Assembly: GCF_002754195.1 (NCBI RefSeq)
Contig: NZ_PEEU01000001.1
Coordinates: 1,612,001-1,676,000 of the forward strand
From: Flavobacterium sp. 9
Lineage (GTDB): Bacteria > Bacteroidota > Bacteroidia > Flavobacteriales > Flavobacteriaceae
Direction: 5' to 3'
DNA: 64,000 bases
Shown here: piece by piece, positions 1 through 10,319 of the stretch
Position numbering within the stretch: position 1 is the first letter of the stretch
Layout of the letters: each line of letters opens with the position of its first letter
Made by a program: the position numbers and the translations under genes
Notes under the pieces: model-generated
Seen by the model: the letters and a program-made list of their open reading frames with translations, nothing else
Told to the model about the DNA's origin: nothing
Database searches by the model: none

Positions 1-140
1 TGCGAACTTTGCGTTTTTACAAAAACATCCTTAGAAAAAAAACTTTGCGAACTTTGCGGTAAAAATCTACACAAGCCTTAAACTCATTTCAAACCTGAAA
101 CCTGAAACAATTTCAAACTACATTTCCCCTTAACAAGATT
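1..140. repeat. dispersed-type repeats at the left edge
   Basis: No gene is visible before 286. The motif AACTTTGCG occurs three times between 4 and 58, and a short tandem AAACCTGAAACCTGAAAC lies near 93-110. The material resembles the other non-coding intergenic repeats in this window. No coding function is proposed. Confidence 0.5.
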
Positions 141-208
141 TTTACTAAACGGATCGTCGAAAATACTGTTAACTTTTTATAACTAAATCTGTATCAGTCA
201 AAAAATTA

Positions 209-216
209 TATATTTG
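209..216 (+). promoter_or_regulatory. -7 box TATATTTG of the LytS-type kinase
   Basis: TATATTTG matches the Bacteroidota -7 consensus TAnnTTTG, about 70 bases before the kinase start. I did not find a convincing TTG -33 element at the usual spacing. Confidence 0.5.
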
Positions 217-285
217 CGCACGAAAAAAAATAATACCACATTGCTATAAGGACAAAAAGATGTCTTTATATTTTAAAATACACCT

Positions 286-1848
286 TTGAAATTTAATTTT
301 AGAAATACTTTTTCCGGCAGGAACTTTTTCATTTTAGGAATCATCCTCATTGTTCTTACACTTCTTTCTATTTATATATTAAGTGGTTTGATGACTCAAA
401 TCACTGAAAAAACTACTACAGAAACTCAAAATCGCAGCGCCCAGAAAAAACAGGAGGTTATGGCGAAGGAATTATCTCGTTTTCTTGAAACTCAAAACGA
501 GCTAAAACGTATTGTTGAAATGAGCAATACCAAAAACTTATCTGATAATTTAAAAGTTTTAAGTGCAATCCATGCCAATGACAGTCTTGTTAAAAACAAT
601 TGGTTTCAGATTAATAATCAAAAAATAGAATTTACTACTTCTAAAAATAGTGCCAATTTAGAAACTTCAATAAAAGATTTCATCTCCAAAAACCAAACCT
701 TAAAAGAGTCCAATAGTATTGTCAATGATCAACAAGGTTTTTTCTGGCGTATCTATTATAAATATGTCGCAACAAATGGTACTGTAATTCGATATGGATA
801 TGATATTGATTTTCGATCACTACAAACTTATTTCGCAACGGTAGATCAAAAGGTACCCAATTATGTTTTTGTATTTGATAAAAAAGGAACGATCATTTAT
901 CATCCTGAAATAAAATTACTAAAAAAGAATATTTTTAAAATAACAAATATATCGGCTCGCGATACTACTTTTTCAGATGCGAATGGTTTTAGCAGAAGAA
1001 TTGCACTTTCAGAATATTTGGGACTGGACATTGTACGATATACCAAGCGATTGAATATAAAAGGAACGAGTTGGTATTTATGTGTCAATTTTCCGAAAAA
1101 GGTTTCATCAGAAGATGTTGATGCCGTAAAAAATTATGCTTCCTTAATTTACGTTATTACGACTGCAATTCTAATTGTGTTCTTTTATTTGTTTATGATT
1201 TTTACACGTAGAAATTTTCATGAAAAAGAAATCTTGTCGCAGGAAAAAAATAAGCTTTTATTAGAAAATGAAAAAATCAATAAAGAGAAAGCGTTAATCC
1301 AACTGCAACAATTAAAGGAGCAAATTAATCCGCACTTTTTATTTAATTCTTTGAACTCGCTTTATATGCTTATCGAAAGTAATACTGGCGTTGCGCGAAA
1401 ATTTACTTTGAATCTTTCGAAGATTTACAGATACCTTATTAATCCGCCTATCAATAATATTGTTACGGTGCAGGAAGAATTGCTTTTTATCGAAAAATAT
1501 ATTTTTCTGCAGCAAACTCGCTTTACAGAAGAATTTGTTTTTACGATTACGATCGAAGACGAAAGCATTCTGGCTAAGAAAGTACCTTACTTGGCTTTTC
1601 AGATTGCAGTAGAAAATGCGATCAAACATAATATCGCTTCTGATGAAAATCCGTTGAAAATAACGATAGATATTAAAGAAAATGTCGCAATCATTACCAA
1701 TAACTTAAACGAAAAGCAAAACTTCGGGAAAGAATCCAAGTTTGGTCACAAATATTTAGAAAGTATATACAATTTCTACTCTAAAAAAGACTTTAAAACC
1801 TTCAAAAAAGACGGAGATTTTACTTGCATTTTACCCTTAATTGGATAG
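286..1848 (+). CDS. LytS/YehU-type membrane sensor histidine kinase
   Basis: Inner-membrane sensor kinase of the His_kinase (LytS) family. A first membrane helix lies at about residues 14-36, followed by a long extracytoplasmic region of about 250 residues (probably a Cache-like sensor) and a second helix at about 285-307. The cytoplasmic part has the family motif QINPHFLFNSLNSLY with phospho-acceptor His350, then an ATPase N box (VENAIKHN) near 445. The start is TTG; it gives a plausible basic N-terminus just before the first helix. Family partners are LytTR response regulators; none is adjacent, and the nearest is at 10472. It sits 106 bases upstream of the metalloprotease-SusCD operon with no clear terminator between. 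The ligand is unknown. Confidence 0.85.
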   Translation: MKFNFRNTFSGRNFFILGIILIVLTLLSIYILSGLMTQITEKTTTETQNRSAQKKQEVMAKELSRFLETQNELKRIVEMSNTKNLSDNLKVLSAIHANDSLVKNNWFQINNQKIEFTTSKNSANLETSIKDFISKNQTLKESNSIVNDQQGFFWRIYYKYVATNGTVIRYGYDIDFRSLQTYFATVDQKVPNYVFVFDKKGTIIYHPEIKLLKKNIFKITNISARDTTFSDANGFSRRIALSEYLGLDIVRYTKRLNIKGTSWYLCVNFPKKVSSEDVDAVKNYASLIYVITTAILIVFFYLFMIFTRRNFHEKEILSQEKNKLLLENEKINKEKALIQLQQLKEQINPHFLFNSLNSLYMLIESNTGVARKFTLNLSKIYRYLINPPINNIVTVQEELLFIEKYIFLQQTRFTEEFVFTITIEDESILAKKVPYLAFQIAVENAIKHNIASDENPLKITIDIKENVAIITNNLNEKQNFGKESKFGHKYLESIYNFYSKKDFKTFKKDGDFTCILPLIG

Positions 1849-1954
1849 AAAAAAAACATTCACTCCCAAAAAAAAGCCACTCACTCCTTTTTGTTTTTTT
1901 TAACAAATCTGGCATTATATTTTTATCATAAAATTAACCTAAAATTAACTTTAA

Positions 1955-4555
1955 ATGGGGAAAAATGCAATGTTGAGAACCCTAAAAATCATCTTAGTTC
2001 TGGCACTATTATTTAGTACGGGCACGATGGTTTCTCAAAAAAAGGATAAAAAGAACAAAGAGGATAAAACTGAAGCTGCTAAAGACACGGTTAAATCTTC
2101 GAAAGGAAAAAAATATAATGATCTTATAAAACAAGGAACTTTCAAAAAAGGATTGTTCAATACCATTCAGGTTAAAACGGATCTTTATTTAGAAATAAAT
2201 GATTCCCTTTTTCAGAGAGAGTTTTTAGTGGTTAATAAAATTTCAAATGTTCCTCTACCTGTTAATGATGCAGGACTTAATAAAGGAATGAATTACGAAA
2301 ATAAAATCATCACTTTTCATAAAGATCTTGTTGCTAAAAAAGTTTGGGTAAAATCTTCAGAACCTAAAGTTTCTTCTCCGGTTGGCGACGCAATTACAGC
2401 TTCTGTAAACAGTAATTTTTCTGAGTCTATTATAGAGGTATTTGATATCGAAACAAAAAATAACGATTCGACATCGGTTATTATCAAAGCAAATAAGGTT
2501 TTTGACGGAAAACAAAAAAGTTTCAATGATGTATTAAGCAATATTGGCTTTGGCGGATCTGTAAAATCGGACTTGTCGTATATAGAAAGTGTGAAAACAT
2601 TTCCTAAAAATATCGTTGTTAAATCGCAGCTTACGACTTCTGTAAGTGAAGGTGGTCCTGCATTGTCTGTTACAATTGGTGTTACTTCTAATATTATATT
2701 ATTGGACAAAGTACCTATGCAACCTCGTTTTGCAGACAATCGTATTGGATATTTCTCTGATAAACACTGGTACTTTAATGACAGTCAACACGCTGTTCTT
2801 GAAAAAGAATTGATTACACGTTGGAGATTAGAGCCTAAAAAAGAAGATATTGAAAAATACAAAAAAGGTGAATTAGTAGAACCTAAGAAACCTATTATAT
2901 ATTATATCGATCCATCGACTCCTAAACAATGGCGCTCTTATATTATAGAAGGTGTTCGCGATTGGCAAGTAGCTTTTGAGAGAGCAGGTTTTAAAAATGC
3001 TGTAATCGCAAAAGAACCAACGGCAGAAGATACTGATTTTGATATTGATGATGTTCGTTATTCGGTTATTACTTATGTAGCGTCACAAAAATCAAATGCT
3101 ATGGGACCTGCGGTTGTAGATCCTAGAAGTGGAGAAATTATTGAATCAGATATTATCTGGTGGCATAATGTAATGACTTCTTTGCAAAGTTGGATGCGTA
3201 TTCAAACTGGCGCAATTGATCCAAAAGCTAGAGGAAACAAATTTAGCGATGAACATATGGGTGAAGCAATCCGATTTGTATCGTCTCACGAAGTTGGACA
3301 TACTTTTGGTCTGAAACATAATATGGGAGCTTCTTTTGCATATCCTGTAGAATCTCTTCGATCTAAAGAATTTACAGCAAAAATGGGCGGAACTGCTCCA
3401 TCAATCATGGATTATGCTCGTTACAATTATATTGCTCAACCTGAAGATCACGTAGAAGCTATCACGCCAAAAATTGGTGAATATGATAAATATGCTATCG
3501 AATGGGGTTACAGATGGTATGGCGATCAAACTGAAGAGCACGCAGCACTAAACAATCTAATTGCAAAACATCAAAATGATCCTCTTTATTTCTACGGAGA
3601 GCAACAAGATGGAAACGAGACAATAGATCCTCGCTCACAATCTGAAGATTTAGGTGATGATGCAATGAAAGCGAGTGAATATGGTCTTAAGAACTTAAAA
3701 AGAGTTGTAAGCAATATTCTGGAATGGAGTTATGATAAAGACGAATCTTACTACCAAACCGGTAAACTTTATATAGGTGCAATTGGTCAATGGAATTTAT
3801 ACAACTATCACGTATTAAATAATTTGGGTGGTATTTATTTGAATACTACTGTTCATGGTGATAATAAAGCAAGTTATGTTCCGGTTCCGGCTGCAATACA
3901 AAAGAGAGCTGTAGCTTATTTATTGAAAAATACGATTACAACTCCAGAGTGGTTATTTTTTAATCCGATTCTGGACAAAACAAATCCGTTGAAAGATTCT
4001 CCTCTTGGACCTTATGAATATACACCTTATACATTGGTAAGGGAATTACAATACAATGTTTTATACACGATGTTAGGTGATGATCGTTTATTGCGAATGA
4101 CCGAAAATGAATTGTATCAACGTAATGGTGCTAAAGAAAATGTATTTACGGTTACTCAGTTATTCCAAACCTTACGTCAAAGCATTTTTGCTCCAACAAT
4201 CCAGAACAAGTCATTAACGATTCTGGAACGTATGACTCAAAAGAATTATGTTGATGTATTGATTGTTTCGACTAATAAACTTTTTGAAAAAACGGATGTT
4301 AAAAAAACGCTTCAATTAGAAGAAACATTAAGCATGCCTCATTTATGTGATTATTTAGATGAATCAAAAATGGCACGTAACATTAATCAGTCTTCTCTAA
4401 AAAGAGTTACAGAAGTTACCTCTGATAAAAAAGGCGAATTGAATCAGATACTTCAATTATTGAAATCTAAAAGAAGCATCGGAAATCAAGAAACTAAGAA
4501 TCATTATTTCGATTTGATTCAACGTATTGAAAAGGCATTAAGCAACACATTATAA
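1955..4555 (+). CDS. exported zinc-dependent metalloprotease (DUF5117/DUF4953 type)
   Basis: Large secreted metallopeptidase of the DUF5117/DUF5118/DUF4953 group common in Bacteroidota. An N-terminal hydrophobic stretch (about residues 8-26) looks like a signal peptide, followed by a Lys-rich segment. The metzincin-type zinc motif HEVGHTFGLKH is intact at residues 445-455 (ligands H445, H449, H455; catalytic E446). Length 866 aa is normal for the group. The SusC gene starts 30 bases downstream, so protease, SusC and SusD probably form one operon. This suggests that peptides released by the protease, or a proteinaceous substrate, are imported. The substrate itself is inferred, not shown. Confidence 0.88.
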   Translation: MGKNAMLRTLKIILVLALLFSTGTMVSQKKDKKNKEDKTEAAKDTVKSSKGKKYNDLIKQGTFKKGLFNTIQVKTDLYLEINDSLFQREFLVVNKISNVPLPVNDAGLNKGMNYENKIITFHKDLVAKKVWVKSSEPKVSSPVGDAITASVNSNFSESIIEVFDIETKNNDSTSVIIKANKVFDGKQKSFNDVLSNIGFGGSVKSDLSYIESVKTFPKNIVVKSQLTTSVSEGGPALSVTIGVTSNIILLDKVPMQPRFADNRIGYFSDKHWYFNDSQHAVLEKELITRWRLEPKKEDIEKYKKGELVEPKKPIIYYIDPSTPKQWRSYIIEGVRDWQVAFERAGFKNAVIAKEPTAEDTDFDIDDVRYSVITYVASQKSNAMGPAVVDPRSGEIIESDIIWWHNVMTSLQSWMRIQTGAIDPKARGNKFSDEHMGEAIRFVSSHEVGHTFGLKHNMGASFAYPVESLRSKEFTAKMGGTAPSIMDYARYNYIAQPEDHVEAITPKIGEYDKYAIEWGYRWYGDQTEEHAALNNLIAKHQNDPLYFYGEQQDGNETIDPRSQSEDLGDDAMKASEYGLKNLKRVVSNILEWSYDKDESYYQTGKLYIGAIGQWNLYNYHVLNNLGGIYLNTTVHGDNKASYVPVPAAIQKRAVAYLLKNTITTPEWLFFNPILDKTNPLKDSPLGPYEYTPYTLVRELQYNVLYTMLGDDRLLRMTENELYQRNGAKENVFTVTQLFQTLRQSIFAPTIQNKSLTILERMTQKNYVDVLIVSTNKLFEKTDVKKTLQLEETLSMPHLCDYLDESKMARNINQSSLKRVTEVTSDKKGELNQILQLLKSKRSIGNQETKNHYFDLIQRIEKALSNTL

Positions 4556-4585
4556 AATTTTTAACCAAACTCCAAACACAAACTA

Positions 4586-7500
4586 ATGAAGAATTTATTT
4601 TACATGCTGAGTTTCCTTCTTGCCCTTTCCGGGTATGCGCAGGAAAGGACAATTAAAGGGACGGTAGTTGATGCCAAAGACGGATTACCAATACCAGGTG
4701 TTACTGTTTTTGTCGAAAACAGTGCCGTATCAAACAATACACAACAAAAAGGTGTGATTCAAAGTTCAAGCCTTGGAACCGTAACTGATTTTGACGGTAC
4801 ATTTGAATTTAAAATCAACAGCAATATGAAAAGTTTAAGAGTAACTTATATGGGTTACCTTCCTTATACTATTGATATTTCATCACAAAACAACTACACT
4901 ATTTCTTTAAAATCTGACGTAGCAGAATTGAAAGAGATCGTTGTAACTGGTTACCAAAAAATTGAGAAAAGAAAATTAACATCGGCTGTTGCACAAGTTG
5001 AAATGGCAGATATCAAACAAGCGGGTGTTGCGAGTTTGGATCAAATGTTAATTGGTCAGGTTGCGGGTGTAGCGGTAACGCAACAAACTGGAGCTCCTGG
5101 AACGATCTCAAAAATCAGAATTCGTGGTACTGCATCTCTTAATGGTGCACAAGATCCGTTATGGGTTTTAGATGGTTTACCTCTTGAAGGAAATGATGTT
5201 CCTCAAAACTATGACAAAGACAATATAGATGTATTAAGTAACTTTTCTATCGCAGGATTAAACCCTGATGATATCAAAGATATTACCATATTAAAAGATG
5301 CTGCTGCAACTGCTATTTACGGAGCAAGAGCTGCAAATGGTGTTATTGTGGTAACAACTAAAAAAGGAAGAAAAGGAAACATGAAAGTAGACTTTAACGT
5401 TAATACTTTTGTGACTCAAAAACCTGATTTTTCTAAATTAAACCTTTTAAACTCTTCTCAAAAAGTAGATTTTGAACTTTCGCTAGCTTCTAGAGAAGAT
5501 TTGACTTACAGAGACACGGCTGGGGAAATTTCCCGCATTCTAAACCAGGCTAATGAATTAGGAGCCTATAGATCGGGAGGTTTTTCGTCTCTAAGTCCAA
5601 CAACACAAAACTCAATCAACGCTTTAAGAAGCAATAATACCAATTGGGGTGATTTATTGTACAGAGCTGCTTTCAATACACAATACGGATTAAGTTTATC
5701 TGGTGGTGGAGAAAGATCTGATTATTATTTCTCTTTAGGAGCTTATAATGAAGAAGGTGCTACTGTAGGAACTGGTTTCGACAGATACAACCTTACCTTA
5801 AAAAACAACTTTGATGTAACTGATAAATTACATGTTGGTGTTGGAATTTTTGGTACTCAAAGCAAGAAAACAAGTTACCTTTCAGATACAGATGGTTTTA
5901 CAAATCCTTCTAACTATTCAAGAAACGTAAACCCATATTTGATTCCATTCAACGCTGATGGAAGTTATAAATATGATAAAGATATCAAAGGATATGGAAA
6001 CGGAACTGTTGCTGTTCCTTTTAACTTCTTAGAAGAAAGAGAAAATACGAATTATGAATTAATAACAAGATCTGTAAAAGCATTACTTGATGTTGATTAT
6101 AATATTACAAAAGGCTTAAAAGCAAGTACTCAAATTGGTTTACAGTTTGATAATAATTCTTCTGAAAAATACGCTGGTAAAGAAACTTACTATACAAGAA
6201 AAGAAAGAGAAAAAACAAGTGTATTTTCAAACGGAGCTTATAGTTATTTCCTTCCTGTTGGTGGAATTATCCAAAATTCAAACACAGACTTTTTCCAATA
6301 CAACTGGAAAACTATGGTAAACTATAATACGACCCTTGGCGGAAAACATGAGTTAGAATTTATGGTTGGTAATGAATTAAGAAAAAACAAAAGCACTTCT
6401 ATTAATACGAAAGCTTTTGGTTATGATCCAAAAACATTGACATCAACTCAAATTATTTTTCCAACTGCAAACTATGCAGCTGACACAAACTATAGAACGT
6501 ATTTAAAGAATGAAAACGAAAATGCATTTGCATCGTTTTTTGCAACAGCATCTTATACTTATAACAGAAAATATACTTTCTTTGGAAGTGTTCGTTATGA
6601 CGGATCAGATTTATTTGGTGCAGATCCTAAATACAAATACTTACCATTATGGGCAGCTTCTGGTTCATGGGCAGTATCTGAAGAAAATTTCTTAAAAGAT
6701 AATGACGTAATTTCTAATTTAAGATTACGTGCATCTTACGGTTTACAAGGAAATATTGATAAAAACACTTCTCCGTATGTAGTTGGTACAAACCAAACAA
6801 CTGTTATTTTACCAGGACAAACAGAACCTGTTATTTCGGTATCTTCTCCTCCAAATGATAAATTAAGATGGGAAAAAACTACCAATACTAACGTTGGAAT
6901 GGATCTTGGTTTATTCAAAAATCGTATCAACATTGTTACTGATGTTTACGGAAGAAAAAGCACTGACTTAATTGGTTTACAATCACTTGCTGTAGAAAAC
7001 GGGTTTGAATATACAAACGCTAACTGGGCGCAGGTAACTAATAAAGGATATGAAATTTCTTTGTCTACAAGAAACATTGATCATCCAAACTTTAAATGGA
7101 ATACAACAATTAATTTCGCTCACAATAAGAGTAATGTTGATCGTATTCAAACAAGATCAAACAGTTATTTACCTTCTAGAGAAGGACTTCCGGTTAATGC
7201 GGTATTCGCATTAAAAACTGCAGGAATTGATGAAAATGGTTATCCTTTATTTGTAAATAAAAAAGGAGAAACTGTAAACTCACAAACCTTTTTTGCCCTT
7301 TTTGACCCTTATGCAGATTTTTTCCCGGGAGTTCTATCTCAATCTAAACTTACAGATGCTGAAACAAGAGATTTGTTTACTTATGCAGGAGATTTAGATC
7401 CTAAATTTACTGGTGGTTTCATGAATACATTCAAAATTCATAATTTTGATCTTACGATTGCTACTACTTTCAATATTAAACAAACTGTCGTTGAAAAACC

Positions 7501-7930
7501 TACTTTCAATGGTACAAGTTTAGATCGTGGTCAAAACTATACTACTGATGCGCTTAATGCATGGTCACCTACTAATACAGGTTCACACATACCTGGAATT
7601 ACTAGTCCAACTTCAGGTACAGGAGATTCATGGATGGCTTACCAATGGTATTCTCCAGGAGCAGCTCCACTAGAAATGTACAATTACTTAGATACGTGGG
7701 TTCATGAAATGAGTTTTATGCGTGTAAGCAGTATTCGTTTTGGATATTCTTTGCCTAAAAAAGCTATAAACAGTTTGTTTATGGAGAACGTTAGATTTAG
7801 TATTGAAGGTAGAAACCTTTTCGTAATCAGCTCTGATTATAAAGGTTACTTTGATCCTGAAACTTTCGGAAATATCTATGCACAACCAATCCCAAGATCA
7901 ATTTCTTTAGGATGTAACCTAACTTTTTAA
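4586..7930 (+). CDS. SusC/RagA-family TonB-dependent outer-membrane transporter
   Basis: Outer-membrane barrel of a SusCD-type importer, powered by TonB. A signal peptide (about residues 1-18) is followed by a carboxypeptidase-regulatory-like domain (about 22-110), a TonB-box-like stretch (VVTGYQ) near 120, and a plug with the family signature of repeated RIRGTASLNG / DGLPLEGND near 170-205. A barrel of about 850 residues ends in aromatic Phe (LGCNLTF), as expected for Bam recognition. Length 1114 aa is typical. The SusD partner starts 12 bases later. The metalloprotease upstream suggests peptide cargo, as in the RagAB system, but cargo cannot be read from sequence. Confidence 0.95.
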   Translation: MKNLFYMLSFLLALSGYAQERTIKGTVVDAKDGLPIPGVTVFVENSAVSNNTQQKGVIQSSSLGTVTDFDGTFEFKINSNMKSLRVTYMGYLPYTIDISSQNNYTISLKSDVAELKEIVVTGYQKIEKRKLTSAVAQVEMADIKQAGVASLDQMLIGQVAGVAVTQQTGAPGTISKIRIRGTASLNGAQDPLWVLDGLPLEGNDVPQNYDKDNIDVLSNFSIAGLNPDDIKDITILKDAAATAIYGARAANGVIVVTTKKGRKGNMKVDFNVNTFVTQKPDFSKLNLLNSSQKVDFELSLASREDLTYRDTAGEISRILNQANELGAYRSGGFSSLSPTTQNSINALRSNNTNWGDLLYRAAFNTQYGLSLSGGGERSDYYFSLGAYNEEGATVGTGFDRYNLTLKNNFDVTDKLHVGVGIFGTQSKKTSYLSDTDGFTNPSNYSRNVNPYLIPFNADGSYKYDKDIKGYGNGTVAVPFNFLEERENTNYELITRSVKALLDVDYNITKGLKASTQIGLQFDNNSSEKYAGKETYYTRKEREKTSVFSNGAYSYFLPVGGIIQNSNTDFFQYNWKTMVNYNTTLGGKHELEFMVGNELRKNKSTSINTKAFGYDPKTLTSTQIIFPTANYAADTNYRTYLKNENENAFASFFATASYTYNRKYTFFGSVRYDGSDLFGADPKYKYLPLWAASGSWAVSEENFLKDNDVISNLRLRASYGLQGNIDKNTSPYVVGTNQTTVILPGQTEPVISVSSPPNDKLRWEKTTNTNVGMDLGLFKNRINIVTDVYGRKSTDLIGLQSLAVENGFEYTNANWAQVTNKGYEISLSTRNIDHPNFKWNTTINFAHNKSNVDRIQTRSNSYLPSREGLPVNAVFALKTAGIDENGYPLFVNKKGETVNSQTFFALFDPYADFFPGVLSQSKLTDAETRDLFTYAGDLDPKFTGGFMNTFKIHNFDLTIATTFNIKQTVVEKPTFNGTSLDRGQNYTTDALNAWSPTNTGSHIPGITSPTSGTGDSWMAYQWYSPGAAPLEMYNYLDTWVHEMSFMRVSSIRFGYSLPKKAINSLFMENVRFSIEGRNLFVISSDYKGYFDPETFGNIYAQPIPRSISLGCNLTF

Positions 7931-7942
7931 TCTGATTCAAAA

Positions 7943-9262
7943 ATGAAAAATATATTAAAATACGTATTCTTTGCCAGCGTAGCGATTACTACCGTAAGCT
8001 GCGATAATTATCTTGATGTTAAGCCAGTAGGTAAAGTAATTCCGGAAACTTTGCAAGATTACAGAGCTATAATGACAAAAGGTTATTCTATAACTGTAAT
8101 TCATAAAGCATTGTCTGCTGTAAGAGCAGACGAATTGACTTTTGATGAGTTTAATGATAATGCCACTTTCTATAGAGATCATTATATCTGGAATGATATC
8201 AATCCTGATAAAACTACAAACCTTTTTCCTTATGCAGCTTTATACAACAGGATTTTTTATACGAATGTAGTTATCAATGAAGCAAGCCAAAAGTTAGCAC
8301 CTTCTGCAGAGAAAGACCAATTACTTGGAGAAGCTTATGCACTAAGAGCCTACACTTACTTTGATTTATTGAACATATTCAGTAAACCTTATAATGCTGC
8401 AACAGCTGCAACAGACAAAGGTGTTCCATTGGCTTTAAAAATAGATTTAGAGCAGGCTTATATTCCTCAAAGTATTGCTGTTATTTACGATCAGATTTTA
8501 TCTGATAACCAAGAGGCAAAAAGATTATTGAATTTAGACACACAAACAACAGGTCTTAATTACCGTTTTTCTAAAGCTTCTTTATATGCTATGGAATCTC
8601 GTATTTTCCTTTACAGAAAAGAATGGGCTAAAGCTATTGAAGCTGCAGATAAAGCAATGACATACAAAAATGCTTTAATAAACTTAAATACAACAGCTGC
8701 TTTGCCTAACCTTTATAATGGTCCGGAATCTATTTTAGCGCTTGAAGATCCTTTTATCAATATTCTAAAAGGAACTACATATGCTTCACCAACATTAACT
8801 GGAGCTTATGATAAAACAAACGACTTACGTTTTGCTTTATATTATCAGACAAGCGGAAGCAAATTCAAATTTAGAAAAGGTGGAGATATCGCTCAAAAAT
8901 GTACTTTCAGAACAGCTGAATTATATTTGACAAAAGCAGAAGCTTCAGCACAATTGAACGATCTTCCAGCGACAAGAACAATCATTTTAGCTTTTATCAA
9001 AAACAGATACAATGCTACAGGATTCAACACATTAAGCACATCAATTGCTGCTATGTCACAAACTCAGCTTCTTGATCTTATAGCTCAGGAAAGACAACGT
9101 GAGTTTGCAGTTGAAGGTCACCGTTGGTTTGATTTAAGAAGAACTACACAAAAACAAATCATCCACACATTTGGTGGAGATGATCATACTCTGATAGAAA
9201 ATGACCCGCGTTATACGCTTCCATTTCCTCAAGATGCACGATTAAATAATCCTGATTTGTAA
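7943..9262 (+). CDS. SusD/RagB-family surface lipoprotein
   Basis: Substrate-capturing lid of the preceding SusC transporter. The signal peptide ends in a lipobox (TTVSC, Cys about 20) directly followed by DNYLDVKPVGK, the usual SusD N-terminus. TPR-like helices rich in Leu/Ala lie in the first half, and the conserved C-terminal signature QERQREFAVEGHRWFDLRR is present near residue 390. Length 439 aa is slightly short for the family, consistent with a RagB/peptide type rather than a large glycan binder, though this is weak evidence. It ends at a strong terminator. Confidence 0.94.
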   Translation: MKNILKYVFFASVAITTVSCDNYLDVKPVGKVIPETLQDYRAIMTKGYSITVIHKALSAVRADELTFDEFNDNATFYRDHYIWNDINPDKTTNLFPYAALYNRIFYTNVVINEASQKLAPSAEKDQLLGEAYALRAYTYFDLLNIFSKPYNAATAATDKGVPLALKIDLEQAYIPQSIAVIYDQILSDNQEAKRLLNLDTQTTGLNYRFSKASLYAMESRIFLYRKEWAKAIEAADKAMTYKNALINLNTTAALPNLYNGPESILALEDPFINILKGTTYASPTLTGAYDKTNDLRFALYYQTSGSKFKFRKGGDIAQKCTFRTAELYLTKAEASAQLNDLPATRTIILAFIKNRYNATGFNTLSTSIAAMSQTQLLDLIAQERQREFAVEGHRWFDLRRTTQKQIIHTFGGDDHTLIENDPRYTLPFPQDARLNNPDL

Positions 9263-9264
9263 TT

Positions 9265-9305
9265 AAAAAAGCCGTCTCAAAACATTATTTGAGACGGCTT
9301 TTTAC
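9265..9305. terminator. bidirectional intrinsic terminator after susD
   Basis: The 11-bp stem GCCGTCTCAAA (9271-9281) pairs with 9288-9298 and has A-runs on the left and T-runs on the right. It can end the SusCD operon and also the toxin-antitoxin operon arriving from the other strand. Confidence 0.88.
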
Positions 9306-9317
9306 TTTTATAAACAA

Positions 9318-9785
9318 TTATACTCCTTGAACTAAATTACGGTAATCATACTTTTTATAAGCTTCTACATTAGCTTTTTCTTTATTCAATTCAATCAACT
9401 CATTTTTTACCTGAACTCTGTACCATTGCTCCGGTTTAGTATGAGAAAAAGTACTTAACTTCAATACCAGTTTTGCATTTAACTTTCTTTCTCCTATCAG
9501 ATACTTATGAAGATTACTGTCCTTCATTTCAAAGTAAGAAGCTAATTCCTTTTTCGTAATATTAAGTGTTTTTAAATACATCTTAACAAAATCAAGTACT
9601 TTTAAAACCTCGGTATCATTATCACTTTGAATATAATCTTCCAATTTATATTGAATAGAAAGCAATTGATTCTTTAATATCTGTTCTCTAGATTGTTTTG
9701 AAGAATGAGATTTTATAATATTTTTTAAATCATCTTTCTTTTTATCATTCCAAATATCACTAATTTGAATTTCTTTATTTTTCAT
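9318..9785 (-). CDS. HTH antitoxin-like protein, partner of the GNAT-like gene
   Basis: A 155-aa cytoplasmic protein. A Lys-rich coil (about residues 1-65) precedes a helix-turn-helix-like segment at about 80-115 (KKELASYFEMKDSNLHKYLIGERKLNAK, described here by its pieces: ELASYF, SNLHKYL), resembling the Cro/C1-type HTH of HigA-like antitoxins. It starts 5 bases after the stop of the upstream 170-aa gene, so the two are co-transcribed. Gene order with the HTH protein second resembles HigBA-type modules. It probably neutralises the partner and represses the operon. That role is inferred from context and fold pattern only. Confidence 0.55.
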   Translation of the reverse strand: MKNKEIQISDIWNDKKKDDLKNIIKSHSSKQSREQILKNQLLSIQYKLEDYIQSDNDTEVLKVLDFVKMYLKTLNITKKELASYFEMKDSNLHKYLIGERKLNAKLVLKLSTFSHTKPEQWYRVQVKNELIELNKEKANVEAYKKYDYRNLVQGV

Positions 9786-9790
9786 ATTCT

Positions 9791-10303
9791 TTAATTTAAA
9801 AACTCGGTAATTAATTTCTCCCCTCCCACTGGAGGAATAATCATAGTTGTCTCACCATATCGGAGTGCTTTGTATTTTTTTGAATATACAGCCATGAGTT
9901 TTTCTTCATCAGCTTTATCTTCTTCCAAAACATCAAATACCAGATAACCTGTATATGGTTCCTTCGCTCTTATAAAGCTTAATCTGCACGCAAAAGCAAT
10001 CAAACAACCTGCTACTTTTTCATATTTTTTATTTAAACCTTTATTGTGAGGTGCGATTTCTATATAAGCCATATAAGGTTCTACTTTCTTTTTCATTTCA
10101 AAAATCAGACAACCTTCAATTATATCGGGAGTTTCTTCGCTTACTAAAACATAAGTTTCATTACCTGCAACTTTAGAATGCTTTCTAAAATTAAACCTCC
10201 ATCCATCAGTGATAGAAGGTAAATTTAATTTTACTGATTTTACATCTGAGATTTTAGCATCAACTAAACTACTTTCATCGATTCTTAATATTTTTACATT
10301 CAT
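9791..10303 (-). CDS. GNAT-like protein, probable toxin of a toxin-antitoxin pair
   Basis: A 170-aa protein whose centre and C-terminal half follow the pattern of a GNAT acyltransferase. A beta-strand YIEIAPHN at about residues 79-86 is followed by a helix with a degenerate acyl-CoA loop (KYEKVAGCLIAFACRL), a strand YTGYLVFDV and a C-terminal YSKKYKALRY resembling the tyrosine-containing end of GNAT folds. The first 70 residues are strand-rich. It is the first gene of a two-gene operon with an HTH protein. GNAT toxins such as TacT/AtaT acetylate aminoacyl-tRNA; whether this one does is unknown. Alternatively it could be a non-toxic acetyltransferase with its regulator. Confidence 0.5.
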   Translation of the reverse strand: MNVKILRIDESSLVDAKISDVKSVKLNLPSITDGWRFNFRKHSKVAGNETYVLVSEETPDIIEGCLIFEMKKKVEPYMAYIEIAPHNKGLNKKYEKVAGCLIAFACRLSFIRAKEPYTGYLVFDVLEEDKADEEKLMAVYSKKYKALRYGETTMIIPPVGGEKLITEFLN

Positions 10304-10319
10304 TTATCTTAAGTAGATT

